Assembly: GCA_015061885.1 (NCBI GenBank)
Contig: SUVS01000026.1
Coordinates: forward strand, 1-40,689
DNA length: 40,689 nucleotides
Direction of reading: 5' to 3'
From: Lentisphaerota bacterium
Lineage (GTDB): Bacteria; Verrucomicrobiota; Lentisphaeria; Victivallales; Victivallaceae
Within the stretch, counting starts at the first letter, position 1. The number at the start of each line of letters is the position of its first letter. Below the pieces are notes generated by a model. That model made no database searches. It worked only from the letters and a program-made list of their open reading frames with translations, and was not told the DNA's origin. The position numbers and the translations under genes were made by a program. Positions 17,955-26,456 of the stretch are shown here, one piece after another.

Positions 17955-19250
17955 ACATTGCGTGTTGCCTCCGGGGCAAAAAGCCTTATTGTTCTTGCTT
18001 TTGCATTTTTACTGACCGCCGGCAGTTTGTCGGCGGCTGATTTTTTTAAAAACGAGATATTCAGCGATCTGCCCGCAGATAAACTCTATCCTCAAGGTCA
18101 GATTTTTCCGTTCAGCGGTTATTCTTCGCCCGGCGGCGAAAAAATGAAACAGATGGGCTTTACCGCCACCGGCCCGACTTATGGTAAGGGTCAGCCCAAA
18201 CTGGCAAAATCAACCGCCAAAGCCGGGTTGAAAAACATCTGGCAGCTGCACGCAACGTATAACGGGGTCCTTATCGACGGCAAAAATGCTCTTGGCAAAA
18301 TCGCCAAAGCCGCCGGCAAAAAAGGTATTGACTGGGCAAAGATGGCAAAATGCTACGAAGATGCCGTAAAAAAGATCATTGCCGAACATGGCGATACTGT
18401 TGCCTGGTGGGCGTTGGGCGTGGAAGAAGTCCGCTGGTGGAACAAAAACGAAATGAAAATCCTTGAAGTTGCGTACAAAGCGATCAAGGCCGCCGACCCC
18501 GAAAAACGCCCGATGTTTGTTTACATGCCCGGTCATTACGGTGCAGGCGGGATGCGTAACTATGTACCTTACATGGATATGCTGGCACAAGGCTACTATC
18601 CGAACTTCGGCAACCGCGTGGGCTACCGCTACTGGTGCGAAAATGTTCAGGCCACCGTTAAAGGCTTCACCCCCGACCGCCCGATGATCGCCGTTACCGA
18701 AATGTTCAGAGAACCCCAAACCGATGAAGATTACAACCTGATCGGTGCATTTGTCCGTCATGATGTATGGATGGCACTTATTCACAAATTCAAAGGTATC
18801 GTGGTATTTTCGTTCGGCAACCGCAGAAATTTCGACAGTTACGGCGAATATCTCTACCAGTACAGCGTGGTTGCCAAAGAACTTACCCGCTCTGGCGGTC
18901 TGGGCAATGTGGTGCTGTTCGGCGAAGATATGAACGATCTCAAGCTCGAAATCACCAAAGGTCCCAAAACTGTAACCATTAAGAAGAAACAGGGCAAACC
19001 GGCAAAGATGGTCGATTTTACCTATCCCACGCTCAAATGGCGTGATATACGGCACAATAGCGGCCGTTATCTCTTTGCGGCATCCAGCAGTAAGGAGCCG
19101 GTGGAAGCCACACTTAAAGGTCTGCCCCAACAGCCGGTAAAAGTCATCAATGCTGCCGACGGCAAAGTGCTGGGCGAAACGGGCAACGGCACTTTCAAGC
19201 TCAAGTTCGGGCCGCTGGGCGTAAATCTGCTTAAATTTGAAGCCAAATAA
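17901..19250 (+). CDS. Secreted glycoside-hydrolase-like TIM-barrel protein (paralogue 1)
   Basis: A 449-residue protein with a long n-region, a membrane-spanning signal (LIVLAFAFLLTAGSLSAAD) and an exported body. A TIM-barrel-like core spans residues about 55-340. WALGVEEVRWW (Glu175/176) and AVTEMFRE (Glu267) sit about 92 residues apart, as acid/base and nucleophile do in clan GH-A; both are conserved in the paralogue at 21714. A beta-rich C-terminal domain follows (from about 350), like the small beta-sandwich of many hydrolases. The GH family and substrate are not recognised. AAGGAAAG precedes the ATG. First gene of a probable five-gene operon, with the next gene 38 bp on. Confidence 0.75.
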   Translation: MVFSEKLSSNTSHNVYYATLRVASGAKSLIVLAFAFLLTAGSLSAADFFKNEIFSDLPADKLYPQGQIFPFSGYSSPGGEKMKQMGFTATGPTYGKGQPKLAKSTAKAGLKNIWQLHATYNGVLIDGKNALGKIAKAAGKKGIDWAKMAKCYEDAVKKIIAEHGDTVAWWALGVEEVRWWNKNEMKILEVAYKAIKAADPEKRPMFVYMPGHYGAGGMRNYVPYMDMLAQGYYPNFGNRVGYRYWCENVQATVKGFTPDRPMIAVTEMFREPQTDEDYNLIGAFVRHDVWMALIHKFKGIVVFSFGNRRNFDSYGEYLYQYSVVAKELTRSGGLGNVVLFGEDMNDLKLEITKGPKTVTIKKKQGKPAKMVDFTYPTLKWRDIRHNSGRYLFAASSSKEPVEATLKGLPQQPVKVINAADGKVLGETGNGTFKLKFGPLGVNLLKFEAK

Positions 19251-19288
19251 GAAAACCTTACAAATAAACTGCAAGAAAGGCAAAAACA

Positions 19289-20011
19289 ATGAAAAACATC
19301 GTAAAAAGTCTGTTGGTTGGTACACTCTCTGCTGGTGCATTGGCGGTTTGTGCCGAAGATAAAACTGTTTTCAATCTGAACTTCAACGAAGGTTTTGAAA
19401 GCGGCGTATATGAATTCAGCAAACGCGGCAGTGCCGCATTGGTTCCTGCCGAAGACGGCAAAGGCAAAGTTCTTGCTCCGGTTGCCGCGGGCAAAAAAGG
19501 TCCGGCAGGGGTAATTCTTTCCGGCGATGCGGCTCCGGAATTTGTTTCCGAAGCGTTTACTTTGAGCTTCAAGTTCAAATACACCGGCAAACCCCTTGCC
19601 GAAACTCCGAAAAAGAGCGTGTACGCATGGCTTTATGACTGCCGTTACCGCGGCAAGAGTGCCAAAGGCGGTATGTCCATCAATCTCTCTGCCAGCGAAA
19701 AAGCTACCAATATGAATATCACCATCGGTTGCAAAGACGGCAAAACAGCCGGCGGCAGTTTCCGTGTACCCACAGCTCTCGACGGCAAGTGGCACGAAGT
19801 GGTCATTACCGTTGCTCCCGGCAAACTCTCGTTCAGCTTTGACGGCAAAGTACAGAACCGCGTAATGCTCGGCGTACCGGCTCCGGCAAGTCAGCGTCTG
19901 ACCATCGGCGACTGCGTCGGTTCCAGCTACAGCCCCTTCTACGGTCTGATCGACGATGTAAAGCTGACCGTTCCGGCAGCCCCCGCCGCAGCCGCCCCCG
20001 CTGCAAAATAA
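19289..20011 (+). CDS. Exported LamG/concanavalin-A-like domain protein
   Basis: A 240-residue protein with a cleavable signal peptide (IVKSLLVGTLSAGALAVCAED). A jelly-roll domain of the laminin-G-3/concanavalin-A-like type follows: FNLNFNEGFESG at the start, FTLSFKFKYTG, DGKWHEVVITVAPGKLSFSFDGK and the closing FYGLIDDVKLTV. Such domains bind carbohydrates or proteins. The tail is Ala/Pro-rich (about 15 residues) and may be a linker or anchoring end. It lies 38 bp after the hydrolase-like gene and was probably made for the same surface glycan process. Confidence 0.8.
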   Translation: MKNIVKSLLVGTLSAGALAVCAEDKTVFNLNFNEGFESGVYEFSKRGSAALVPAEDGKGKVLAPVAAGKKGPAGVILSGDAAPEFVSEAFTLSFKFKYTGKPLAETPKKSVYAWLYDCRYRGKSAKGGMSINLSASEKATNMNITIGCKDGKTAGGSFRVPTALDGKWHEVVITVAPGKLSFSFDGKVQNRVMLGVPAPASQRLTIGDCVGSSYSPFYGLIDDVKLTVPAAPAAAAPAAK

Positions 20012-20038
20012 GCTCAAACTGCGTTTGATATTTTTGCA

Positions 20039-20068
20039 CACAAGTACGCCATAAAAAGCGTACTTGTG
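20039..20068. other. Intercistronic hairpin
   Basis: Perfect 11-bp stem CACAAGTACGC/GCGTACTTGTG (20039-20049/20058-20068) with an 8-nt loop and no T tract downstream on the plus strand. It sits between the LamG and first pseudopilin genes and could be a processing or mRNA-stabilising site that sets unequal expression. Confidence 0.6.
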
Positions 20069-20104
20069 AACAAAGAAATCAAACCAATAATGAAAGGAAG
20101 GGAA

Positions 20105-20848
20105 ATGAAAAAAAGATTCACCTTGATTGAACTTTTGGTAGTGATAGCAATAATTGCCATTTTAGCAGCAATGCTGTTACCGGCACTTTCGGCAGCGCGG
20201 GAGCGGGGCAAAGCCGCAAATTGTATAAGCAACCTGAAGAATGTGGGATTGGCAATAACCATGTACGGTGAAATTTCCGGAGGACCTTATTTTTACGGAG
20301 CCAATAATGCCCCATGGGCTAATAAGCTTATTGATGGCGGATTTTTACAGAAAGACTCTATATTATTCTGTCCGTCAATGCCGCCTGCGGCTGCGGATGA
20401 AAAAGAAAGACCCAATTATTACAGCTATGGAGCAGTTTACGGGAACTATTCCCTTCACGGATTTGCAGGGTGTGTATTTGATTTGGAAGGTAAGAACGCT
20501 ACGAACTGGAACGGTTCAAGCGTTGTAACGACATCGCCGGATCAGATATATATTATGGGAGATACCCAAAAACTCGGCGGCAGATCGTACCATTATCTGA
20601 ACGGTCATGACTCGGCATCAACTGCTGCGGTAGGCACCTATGCCCGCCCGGTCATCCGTCATACAAGTATTTGCAATTTGCTGATCGCTGATGGCCATGT
20701 GGAAGAATGCACCCCGAAATTGCTCGCCAAATTTCGTACGCCGCCGCCGGCAATCAGCACGAGTACTTCTAAAAATGTAAGACCCTCACGAGCGATTGCT
20801 TATTATATAGACCCCAATGATCAGAGTGCCATAAAAGCAATAAATTGA
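20105..20848 (+). CDS. Prepilin-type H-x9-DG pseudopilin (copy 1)
   Basis: A 247-residue protein with a type II secretion/type IV pilin-like N terminus [20 protein letters not shown] and the [25 protein letters not shown] segment typical of PVC-group pseudopilins. [12 protein letters not shown] near residue 198 is the H-x9-DG motif of the associated C-terminal processing signature. The residue before the cleavage point is Arg rather than the usual Gly. I start at 20105 (AAGGAAGGG upstream) rather than at an in-frame ATG at 20066. Function is probably assembly in a secretion or surface structure; large families of these occur in Lentisphaerota and Planctomycetota. Confidence 0.88.
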   Translation: MKKRFTLIELLVVIAIIAILAAMLLPALSAARERGKAANCISNLKNVGLAITMYGEISGGPYFYGANNAPWANKLIDGGFLQKDSILFCPSMPPAAADEKERPNYYSYGAVYGNYSLHGFAGCVFDLEGKNATNWNGSSVVTTSPDQIYIMGDTQKLGGRSYHYLNGHDSASTAAVGTYARPVIRHTSICNLLIADGHVEECTPKLLAKFRTPPPAISTSTSKNVRPSRAIAYYIDPNDQSAIKAIN

Positions 20849-20871
20849 ACAATAAAAAGGGAGTGTCGTTT

Positions 20872-21678
20872 ATGAAAAGTTATGAAGGTCTTCTTTCCTT
20901 CCAGGCTACTGGAAGGAAACCCATGGGTTTCACCCTGATTGAGTTACTTGTAGTGATTGCCATCATCGCCATTCTGGCGGCAATGCTGTTGCCGGCACTT
21001 TCGGCGGCACGGGAACGGGCTAAAGCTACCAAGTGCATAGGGAATTTGAAAGATATTGGCTTGGCAATTCAACAATACGGGCTTATGTCTGGAGGCCCAT
21101 ACTTTTTCAGTCAGAATACAAAATCGACCGATCTTGATGGTGATAGTAACGGTAAAATCATGTGGTCATCAAAACTTATCAACTGTGGTTTGTTGAAAAA
21201 TCCCGATGTTGTTTACTGTCCAAGTGCTATGCGGGAAAAAGAAAATGATCGAAACTACAGCTATGCTGCTGTTTATACTGCTGATGCTTCTGGCGTAATG
21301 ACTATAGATTCAAGTAACCGAACTAACTGGTCCGGCTCTACGAGTTTAGAAATAGACCCCAGTAATGTTTACTTATTGGGAGATGGAGCTTATGCCAACG
21401 GTTATGCCTTTTATCGCATGGTAGCGACCAATAATACTGATAAAAGTTATGCCCGTCCGTATATTCTTCACAGTGGAACCTGCAATCTGGTTATGGGCGA
21501 TGGTCATGTAGAAGCCGCACAACCCAAAGCCATGAAAAAATTCTATGGTCCGTTGCCTATTAAAGGGTCAAAGGGATCCAGTGGAACTCGGTTCTATACA
21601 GGTAATATTGCATATTATGTCGATCCTAATGATCTTGGTGCCACATATGATGATTTATCAAAATATAAAGCTCTGTAA
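20872..21678 (+). CDS. Prepilin-type H-x9-DG pseudopilin (copy 2)
   Basis: A 268-residue paralogue of the preceding protein. The leader is longer (about 18 residues, ending KPMG) before [16 protein letters not shown], so this copy keeps the classical Gly at -1. It shares [25 protein letters not shown], the two-residue pattern around YSY and YCPSA, and [12 protein letters not shown] (H-x9-DG). ATG 20872 has AAAAGGGAGTG upstream. Gap to the previous stop is 23 bp. The two copies have diverged strongly outside the N-terminal helix, indicating an old duplication or separate acquisition. Confidence 0.87.
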   Translation: MKSYEGLLSFQATGRKPMGFTLIELLVVIAIIAILAAMLLPALSAARERAKATKCIGNLKDIGLAIQQYGLMSGGPYFFSQNTKSTDLDGDSNGKIMWSSKLINCGLLKNPDVVYCPSAMREKENDRNYSYAAVYTADASGVMTIDSSNRTNWSGSTSLEIDPSNVYLLGDGAYANGYAFYRMVATNNTDKSYARPYILHSGTCNLVMGDGHVEAAQPKAMKKFYGPLPIKGSKGSSGTRFYTGNIAYYVDPNDLGATYDDLSKYKAL

Positions 21679-21713
21679 TCAGCCTTTTAACAAAAGATAA
21701 GGAATAACACAAC

Positions 21714-23141
21714 ATGAAAAAAACTCTTTTTGCGGCATTGCCGGCGGTTGCGATGGCGACTGCGGTAATACTTTCCGGTTGCGATGGCGACAAATCCAAG
21801 CCCCAAAAACCTGCCAACGGCTTTGATACGTTGCCTGCCGGTCAGAGCGGCATTGCCTCCAGCGAAAAAGTCAACAAGTTCTTTGATGTCGGCCCCGTGG
21901 CAAGCGACATCAAGCTCGATGCCAACATCGTCTATCCCCGCGGCAGTAAATTCCCGTTCTCGTTTTACAGCGTAGGCGGCGGTTCCCCCGAAGGCCGCGG
22001 CAAACTCCTGCCCGAAGCTGAAAAACTTGCCGATCAGAACCGTATCCTCGCCGGCGGTGCCACTCTCGTCGGCCCGCAGTACGAACTCAACAAAGAAGTC
22101 GTTGACCTTGCCAAACGCGGCAAAGTTCAGGCGGTTTACACCATCAATCCCGTAGTTGACGGCGAACCGATGGTCGGTTCCAAGATCTTCGACAAATGGG
22201 CCCGTGCCCGCAAACCCATCCAGTGGGACAAGATCAAGGCTTCCATCGCCGAACAGGTCAAAGCCGTTGCCAACAATCCCGAAATCGCTTACTGGGACTT
22301 GACTCCCGAAGAACTCCGCCCCTGGAGAAAGAGCGAAATGGAATTTATCAAGATCGGTGCCGAAACCATCCGTGCCAACGACCCCCTCAAACGCCCCATC
22401 ATGATGTATGACCCCGGTCATCGCGGTGCCACCAGTCTGGCAACCACTTGCAAGCATCTTGACTTTGTTGCCAAAGGTATGTACACCAACTACTCCGGCA
22501 TGAAAACCCAGCGTGTCTGGAACCGTTACAGCGTTGAACAGATGACCGGTGCCCGCGAAATCCTCAAACGCGAAAAAGACCTCACCGTCCTCGCTCTGCC
22601 CGAAATGTTCCAGCAGCCCAAAACTGCTGAAGAAGAAAAGATGATCCCCACCTGGGTCCGCTACGATGCCTATTGCTCGCTGGCCGCCGGGGCACAGGGC
22701 ATCATCGTATTTTCCGCCAGTAAACGCAAGAATTTCCCCGCATGGGATGCTTATCTGACCAACTGGCTCACCGTCTGTAAAGAACTCACCGGCCCAGCCA
22801 ACATCGGCAAAGCATTCCTCTTCGGCGAAAGACGCAACGACCTCGTCATGGAACAGACCAAAGGCCCCAAAACGGTCGAAATCGCCAAAAAACGCATCAA
22901 GAAAACCTACGAAGGTGTCTCTTTTGTCAACATAGCATACGACCACATGCGGTATGTCTTTGTTATCAACAACACCACCGAACCCGTTGCCGGTATTGTT
23001 GACGGCCTGCCCTACAGCAGCGAAATCAAAGTCAAAAACCTCTGGGGCGAAGACGATACCATGACCGTCCCCGAAGGCAACTGGGAATACGAATTGCCCC
23101 CCTACGGCGTAGCCGGCTGGGTGATCTACCGCGAAAAGTGA
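21714..23141 (+). CDS. Glycoside-hydrolase-like lipoprotein (paralogue 2)
   Basis: A 475-residue protein with lipoprotein signal MKKTLFAALPAVAMATAVIL and lipobox LSGC. The body aligns by eye along its length with the 17901 protein: YPRGSKFPFSFYS versus YPQGQIFPFSGYS; YWDLTPEELRPW (Glu199/200); PIMMYDPGHRGA; LALPEMFQQP (Glu297); GIIVFSASKRKNF; FLFGERRNDL; TKGPKTV. Conservation of both Glu positions argues for an active hydrolase of clan GH-A type, but no family can be named. Its lipid anchor contrasts with the soluble export predicted for paralogue 1. AAGGA precedes the ATG. Last gene of the operon; codon choice is notably C-rich. Confidence 0.78.
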   Translation: MKKTLFAALPAVAMATAVILSGCDGDKSKPQKPANGFDTLPAGQSGIASSEKVNKFFDVGPVASDIKLDANIVYPRGSKFPFSFYSVGGGSPEGRGKLLPEAEKLADQNRILAGGATLVGPQYELNKEVVDLAKRGKVQAVYTINPVVDGEPMVGSKIFDKWARARKPIQWDKIKASIAEQVKAVANNPEIAYWDLTPEELRPWRKSEMEFIKIGAETIRANDPLKRPIMMYDPGHRGATSLATTCKHLDFVAKGMYTNYSGMKTQRVWNRYSVEQMTGAREILKREKDLTVLALPEMFQQPKTAEEEKMIPTWVRYDAYCSLAAGAQGIIVFSASKRKNFPAWDAYLTNWLTVCKELTGPANIGKAFLFGERRNDLVMEQTKGPKTVEIAKKRIKKTYEGVSFVNIAYDHMRYVFVINNTTEPVAGIVDGLPYSSEIKVKNLWGEDDTMTVPEGNWEYELPPYGVAGWVIYREK

Positions 23142-23149
23142 TTTGTAAA

Positions 23150-23318
23150 GGAGTTTAAGGCCCTTGGGAAAGAGGGAAAAACCTTTTCTGGATCGGTTCT
23201 TTCCCTCTTACCAAACTTGTCACGGCGTAGCCCGCAGGGCGAAGACGGAACCCCAACTCCCTTTTCCAAACCTTTTACTGGCACTTTATTTTTGCTCTGC
23301 AAAAATAAAGTGCCGATA
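23150..23318 (+). repeat. Dispersed structured element, copy 2, with terminal hairpin
   Basis: Shares the ordered blocks described for 10386-10545. It contains a 10-bp hairpin (23170-23179/23200-23209) and the terminal hairpin 23280-23295/23299-23314 (16 bp, loop TCT), followed by GATATTTTTT. It could terminate the upstream operon. The middle block GTCACGGCGTAGCC...GGGCGAAGACGG recurs in degenerate form at 2196-2232. Confidence 0.75.
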
Positions 23319-23334
23319 TTTTTTAAAGCTGTGC

Positions 23335-23519
23335 GGCATGCCCGGGGCAATGGGAAAATATGGGAGGGTTTGAGAGAGTATGGGAGGCGGGCTTTGCCCG
23401 CCAACAGCATACGGCGGCACCGTCCGCCACGCACAATACCGCCCGCTCGCCTCGCCGCAGTGCAGCAAAACCGGGAGTATGCGGCGAACATCGGCGGCAT
23501 CAGCCGCCGCCCCCTGTGG
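23335..23519 (+). repeat. GC-rich repeat stretch with GGGAG runs (family also at 36800 and 39980)
   Basis: Contains ATGGGAAAATATGGGAGGG-like runs and GGCGGGC-TTT-GCCCGCC (near 23387-23403), followed by GC-rich sequence. The GGCGGGCTT(T)GCCCGCC palindrome recurs near 40141-40156. No gene is seen. Confidence 0.55.
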
Positions 23520-25232
23520 TTACTTGCGGAATGTTATCACTTCGCCGGGTTTCAGCGGATAAATGGCGTTATCTTTGCCGATATATACTATTTCGCCGGA
23601 ATTGTTCCGCACCATGGAGTTGTTATCAGCCCACTCCAGAGCTTTCACTGCGGCGAGGTATTTGTATATTTCGCCGAAGGTTGCACGCCAGATTTTTTCT
23701 TTGCTCAAACTTTTGCAGAAATCTTCCAGAGCCTGCCAGTGGCTTTCTTCCTTATATTCCCAGCTGTGCCCCCAGATGGTACAGAGTTTGAGTTCGCCAT
23801 CGTTGCTTTCCCGGGCAAAACGCTTTGCCAGTTCCGGAAAGTTTTCCGGCATACCTTTAGCTGTCGGTTCCCAGCACATGAAATTTTCCGGCAAAACAAA
23901 GGTATTGTGGCTTGCCGTGCCGCGGGCGTAGGCTATTCCGGCGGTTTTTAATGCTTTTTGAGCGTATTCCGGTGCCCCGAAAGTTGAACCATTGGGCCAC
24001 GCATGACCGTTGACGATCCGGTTGCCGACGGTTTCCAGCACTTTGCGGTCAATGACAATATCATGCACCAGCTGATCGGTGGTCGATAAAGTTGCAGTAG
24101 TGTGCCGCAAACCGTGCGTAGCGATCTCGTGACCTTTATACCAGGCGAGCTTCTCCGGAGCTTCTGCCAATATGCGGCCGCTAAAATTAAATGTAGCTTT
24201 GCAGTTGTATTTGCTCAAAAGTTTTGCCATACGCTCATCGGTGGGTTTGCCGTCGTCGTAATTGAAAGAGAGGGCCTTGCGGCTGCCGTCGGGGTAAAAG
24301 ATCATTGCGTCTTTTACCGCAGTTACCGGTTCCGGCTTGCCGGGAGCCGCCGCCGGAACGATCACGGCTTTCGCAGTGTTATCCCAGATCATAGTTTCGC
24401 CGGGAGCGAGTTTGACCTTTACTCCATTGACCATAAAATAGAGCGTAACAGAGCTGTTGTTATACAACTTGCTGTTGTCCATGGAACTTGTTATATTGCG
24501 GTATGCGGTCAGATAACGGCAGATCTCCAGATTGGTTGCATACCATATATCGGGGTGATTGCTCAACTTTTTGCAGAAATTTTCGATCACATCCCAGTTT
24601 TTATCGCGGTCGAATTCGTAGCTGTGCCCCCAGATATAGCACAAACTTATCACGCCGCCCCAAGGGTTGTAATCTTTATATTTTTCAGCAATTTTATCAA
24701 TATTGTGTGTATGTTTGGCAGTCGGCCGCCACAACATGTAATCTTCCGGCAGCCGGAAATCGCCGGTGGCATTGCAGATACGCCCGTAATAAACACTGTT
24801 TTTCTGCAGATTGTCAATCACAGCGGCGGAAGTATGGGCATAAGGATAAGCAAAACCGCGTACCGGATAACCGGCAATGCGGCTCAAATCACTCAAGTCA
24901 TCGGCAATTTCTCTATGTTGCTCATCCAGCGTCAATTTCGGCATATTTTTGTGATTTTTGCCATGACTGGCAATTTCATGTCCGGCATAAAGTTTTGCCA
25001 GTTCTTCAGCTGGAAGAAAATTTCCATATCCCAGGCGGTTGCTGGATACATTGAATGTACCTTTCATGCCGTATTTATTGAAAATCGCCACCAGACGGCG
25101 GTCAGCCAGACCGGCATCATCATAACTGAAAGTCAACGCTTTGTATTTCCACTCCGGATAAGTGAGTTTTACTTCCACAGGAAACAATCCGATCAAACCG
25201 GTCAACGCGATGGCTACATTAGCTATATCCAT
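23520..25232 (-). CDS. Double-domain polysaccharide deacetylase (NodB/CE4-like)
   Basis: A 570-residue protein containing two tandem NodB-homology domains. Domain 1 (about 25-270) has LTFSYDDAGLADRRL and HEIASHGKNH. Domain 2 (about 320-530) has LSFNYDDGKPTDERM and HEIATHGLRH. Asp-Asp and the H-x3-H pair needed for metal binding are visible in both. Each domain is followed by a short beta-rich segment with KPGEVITFRK or LAPGETMIWDN, so the whole module is duplicated. Likely reaction is N- or O-deacetylation of a polysaccharide. The N terminus (VAIALTGLIGLFPV) is a weak membrane or signal segment. Start 25232 is fixed by a perfect AGGAGG at 25244-25239. Confidence 0.88.
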   Translation of the reverse strand: MDIANVAIALTGLIGLFPVEVKLTYPEWKYKALTFSYDDAGLADRRLVAIFNKYGMKGTFNVSSNRLGYGNFLPAEELAKLYAGHEIASHGKNHKNMPKLTLDEQHREIADDLSDLSRIAGYPVRGFAYPYAHTSAAVIDNLQKNSVYYGRICNATGDFRLPEDYMLWRPTAKHTHNIDKIAEKYKDYNPWGGVISLCYIWGHSYEFDRDKNWDVIENFCKKLSNHPDIWYATNLEICRYLTAYRNITSSMDNSKLYNNSSVTLYFMVNGVKVKLAPGETMIWDNTAKAVIVPAAAPGKPEPVTAVKDAMIFYPDGSRKALSFNYDDGKPTDERMAKLLSKYNCKATFNFSGRILAEAPEKLAWYKGHEIATHGLRHTTATLSTTDQLVHDIVIDRKVLETVGNRIVNGHAWPNGSTFGAPEYAQKALKTAGIAYARGTASHNTFVLPENFMCWEPTAKGMPENFPELAKRFARESNDGELKLCTIWGHSWEYKEESHWQALEDFCKSLSKEKIWRATFGEIYKYLAAVKALEWADNNSMVRNNSGEIVYIGKDNAIYPLKPGEVITFRK

Positions 25233-25259
25233 AAAAAACCTCCTGTCAGTTATAAAAAA

Positions 25260-25301
25260 TAGATATATATCTAATATAACACAGTTATGGATTTTTGCCC
25301 A
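25260..25301 (-). promoter_or_regulatory. Promoter of the deacetylase gene with palindrome at the start site
   Basis: Minus strand TGGGCA (25301-25296), 17-nt spacer, TATATT (25278-25273). The perfect 14-bp palindrome TAGATATATATCTA (25260-25273) overlaps the predicted start and may be an operator. Confidence 0.5.
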
Positions 25302-25355
25302 CCGGCAACAATGTTCCTTTTCAAAAAAAATCAAAACAGATATGTTACAGGAGCT

Positions 25356-25384
25356 TTGACAAAGTCGGTAAGGTGGAGTATATT
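25356..25384 (+). promoter_or_regulatory. Promoter of the Gfo/Idh/MocA gene at 25416
   Basis: TTGACA (25356-25361), 17-nt spacer, TATATT (25379-25384), giving a short leader of about 25 nt. Confidence 0.85.
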
Positions 25385-25415
25385 ATCAGCACTCAACCAG
25401 GAAAGGACAGATAAA

Positions 25416-26384
25416 ATGCTTAAAGTCGCCATTGCCGGATTCCGGCACGATCATATTCTTGAATTGGTCAACAAAACCAATGAACACCCGGAACTTGAAC
25501 TGGCTGGTTGTGCAGAATCAGATGCCGCCGCCAAAGCCAAAACCGTTGAACGGGGCATTGCCGTAGAGTGGAACGACCCCATGGAAATGATCGAAAAACT
25601 TCCCTGCGACATCGTAGGTATCGGCGATGTTTATGCCAAACGCGGCAGTATTGCCATTGCCGCACTCAAAGCGGGCAAACATGTTATTGCCGATAAACCA
25701 TTGTGTACCAGCCTTGACGAGCTTGCCGAAATCCGTAAACTGGCAGGCGAAAAAGGTCTTTCTGTGGGGTTGATGCTGCCGCTGTGGAGTTCGCCCAACG
25801 CCCAAAGTGCCCGCAAATTGATTGCCGAAGGCAAGATCGGCGAAGTTCAGAGTGTTATTTTTACCGGTCAGCACCCGCTGAATTACGGCACCCGTGCCGA
25901 CTGGTATTGGCAGGAAAACATGCAGGGCGGCACGATCAACGACATTGCTCCGCACGGCATCGACCTGGTTGAATACATCACCGGTATGAAGTTTGCCGAT
26001 ACCGTCTGTGCCCGCTGCTGGAACGACCATTTTCCGGAAGTACCGCACTTTAAAAACGGTTCTCAATTCATGGCAACGCTGGAAAACGGTGCCGGCGTTA
26101 TGGCAGATGTATCTTACTTTGCCTGTCACTTCGGTCAGCCCAGCTATTGGCGGTTCACGGTGTGGGGTACCGAAGGCTGGCTGGAATTTGTTCCGGCGGA
26201 ACCGGGGGTAAAGTTCACGGACAAAAATACTCCGGCAAAAATGGTCTATCCGGAAAATTCCGGCACCGACTATCTGCAGGAATTTTTAGCCGAAATCAAC
26301 GGTAAGCAGCCTGAATATTTCAACACCCGACATATATTGGATATGACCGAAACTACGCTGAAGATTCAAGCGGCGGCAAAGTAA
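25416..26384 (+). CDS. Gfo/Idh/MocA family oxidoreductase (first)
   Basis: A 322-residue NAD(P)-dependent oxidoreductase. The N-terminal Rossmann domain starts KVAIAGFRHDHI, where the usual GxGxxG is altered. GKHVIADKPLCTS near residue 90 is the family EKP-type motif with Asp in place of Glu, and NDIAPHGIDLVEYITG is the substrate-domain signature. Family members oxidise or reduce sugars and inositols; the substrate is unknown. ATG 25416 is set by GAAAGGA and by the promoter just upstream. It lies divergent from the deacetylase gene, so joint regulation of glycan processing is plausible but not shown. Confidence 0.88.
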   Translation: MLKVAIAGFRHDHILELVNKTNEHPELELAGCAESDAAAKAKTVERGIAVEWNDPMEMIEKLPCDIVGIGDVYAKRGSIAIAALKAGKHVIADKPLCTSLDELAEIRKLAGEKGLSVGLMLPLWSSPNAQSARKLIAEGKIGEVQSVIFTGQHPLNYGTRADWYWQENMQGGTINDIAPHGIDLVEYITGMKFADTVCARCWNDHFPEVPHFKNGSQFMATLENGAGVMADVSYFACHFGQPSYWRFTVWGTEGWLEFVPAEPGVKFTDKNTPAKMVYPENSGTDYLQEFLAEINGKQPEYFNTRHILDMTETTLKIQAAAK

Positions 26385-26404
26385 AAAACTTTCAGACGAC
26401 ACAT

Positions 26405-26452
26405 AAACGGTAAATAACGGCAAGTTGCATGAAGCGTTATTTACCGTTTTTT
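26405..26452 (+). terminator. Terminator of the first Gfo/Idh/MocA gene
   Basis: A 15-bp stem (26405-26419 with 26435-26449, 15-nt loop) followed by a T run to 26452. Confidence 0.85.
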
Positions 26453-26456
26453 TGTG

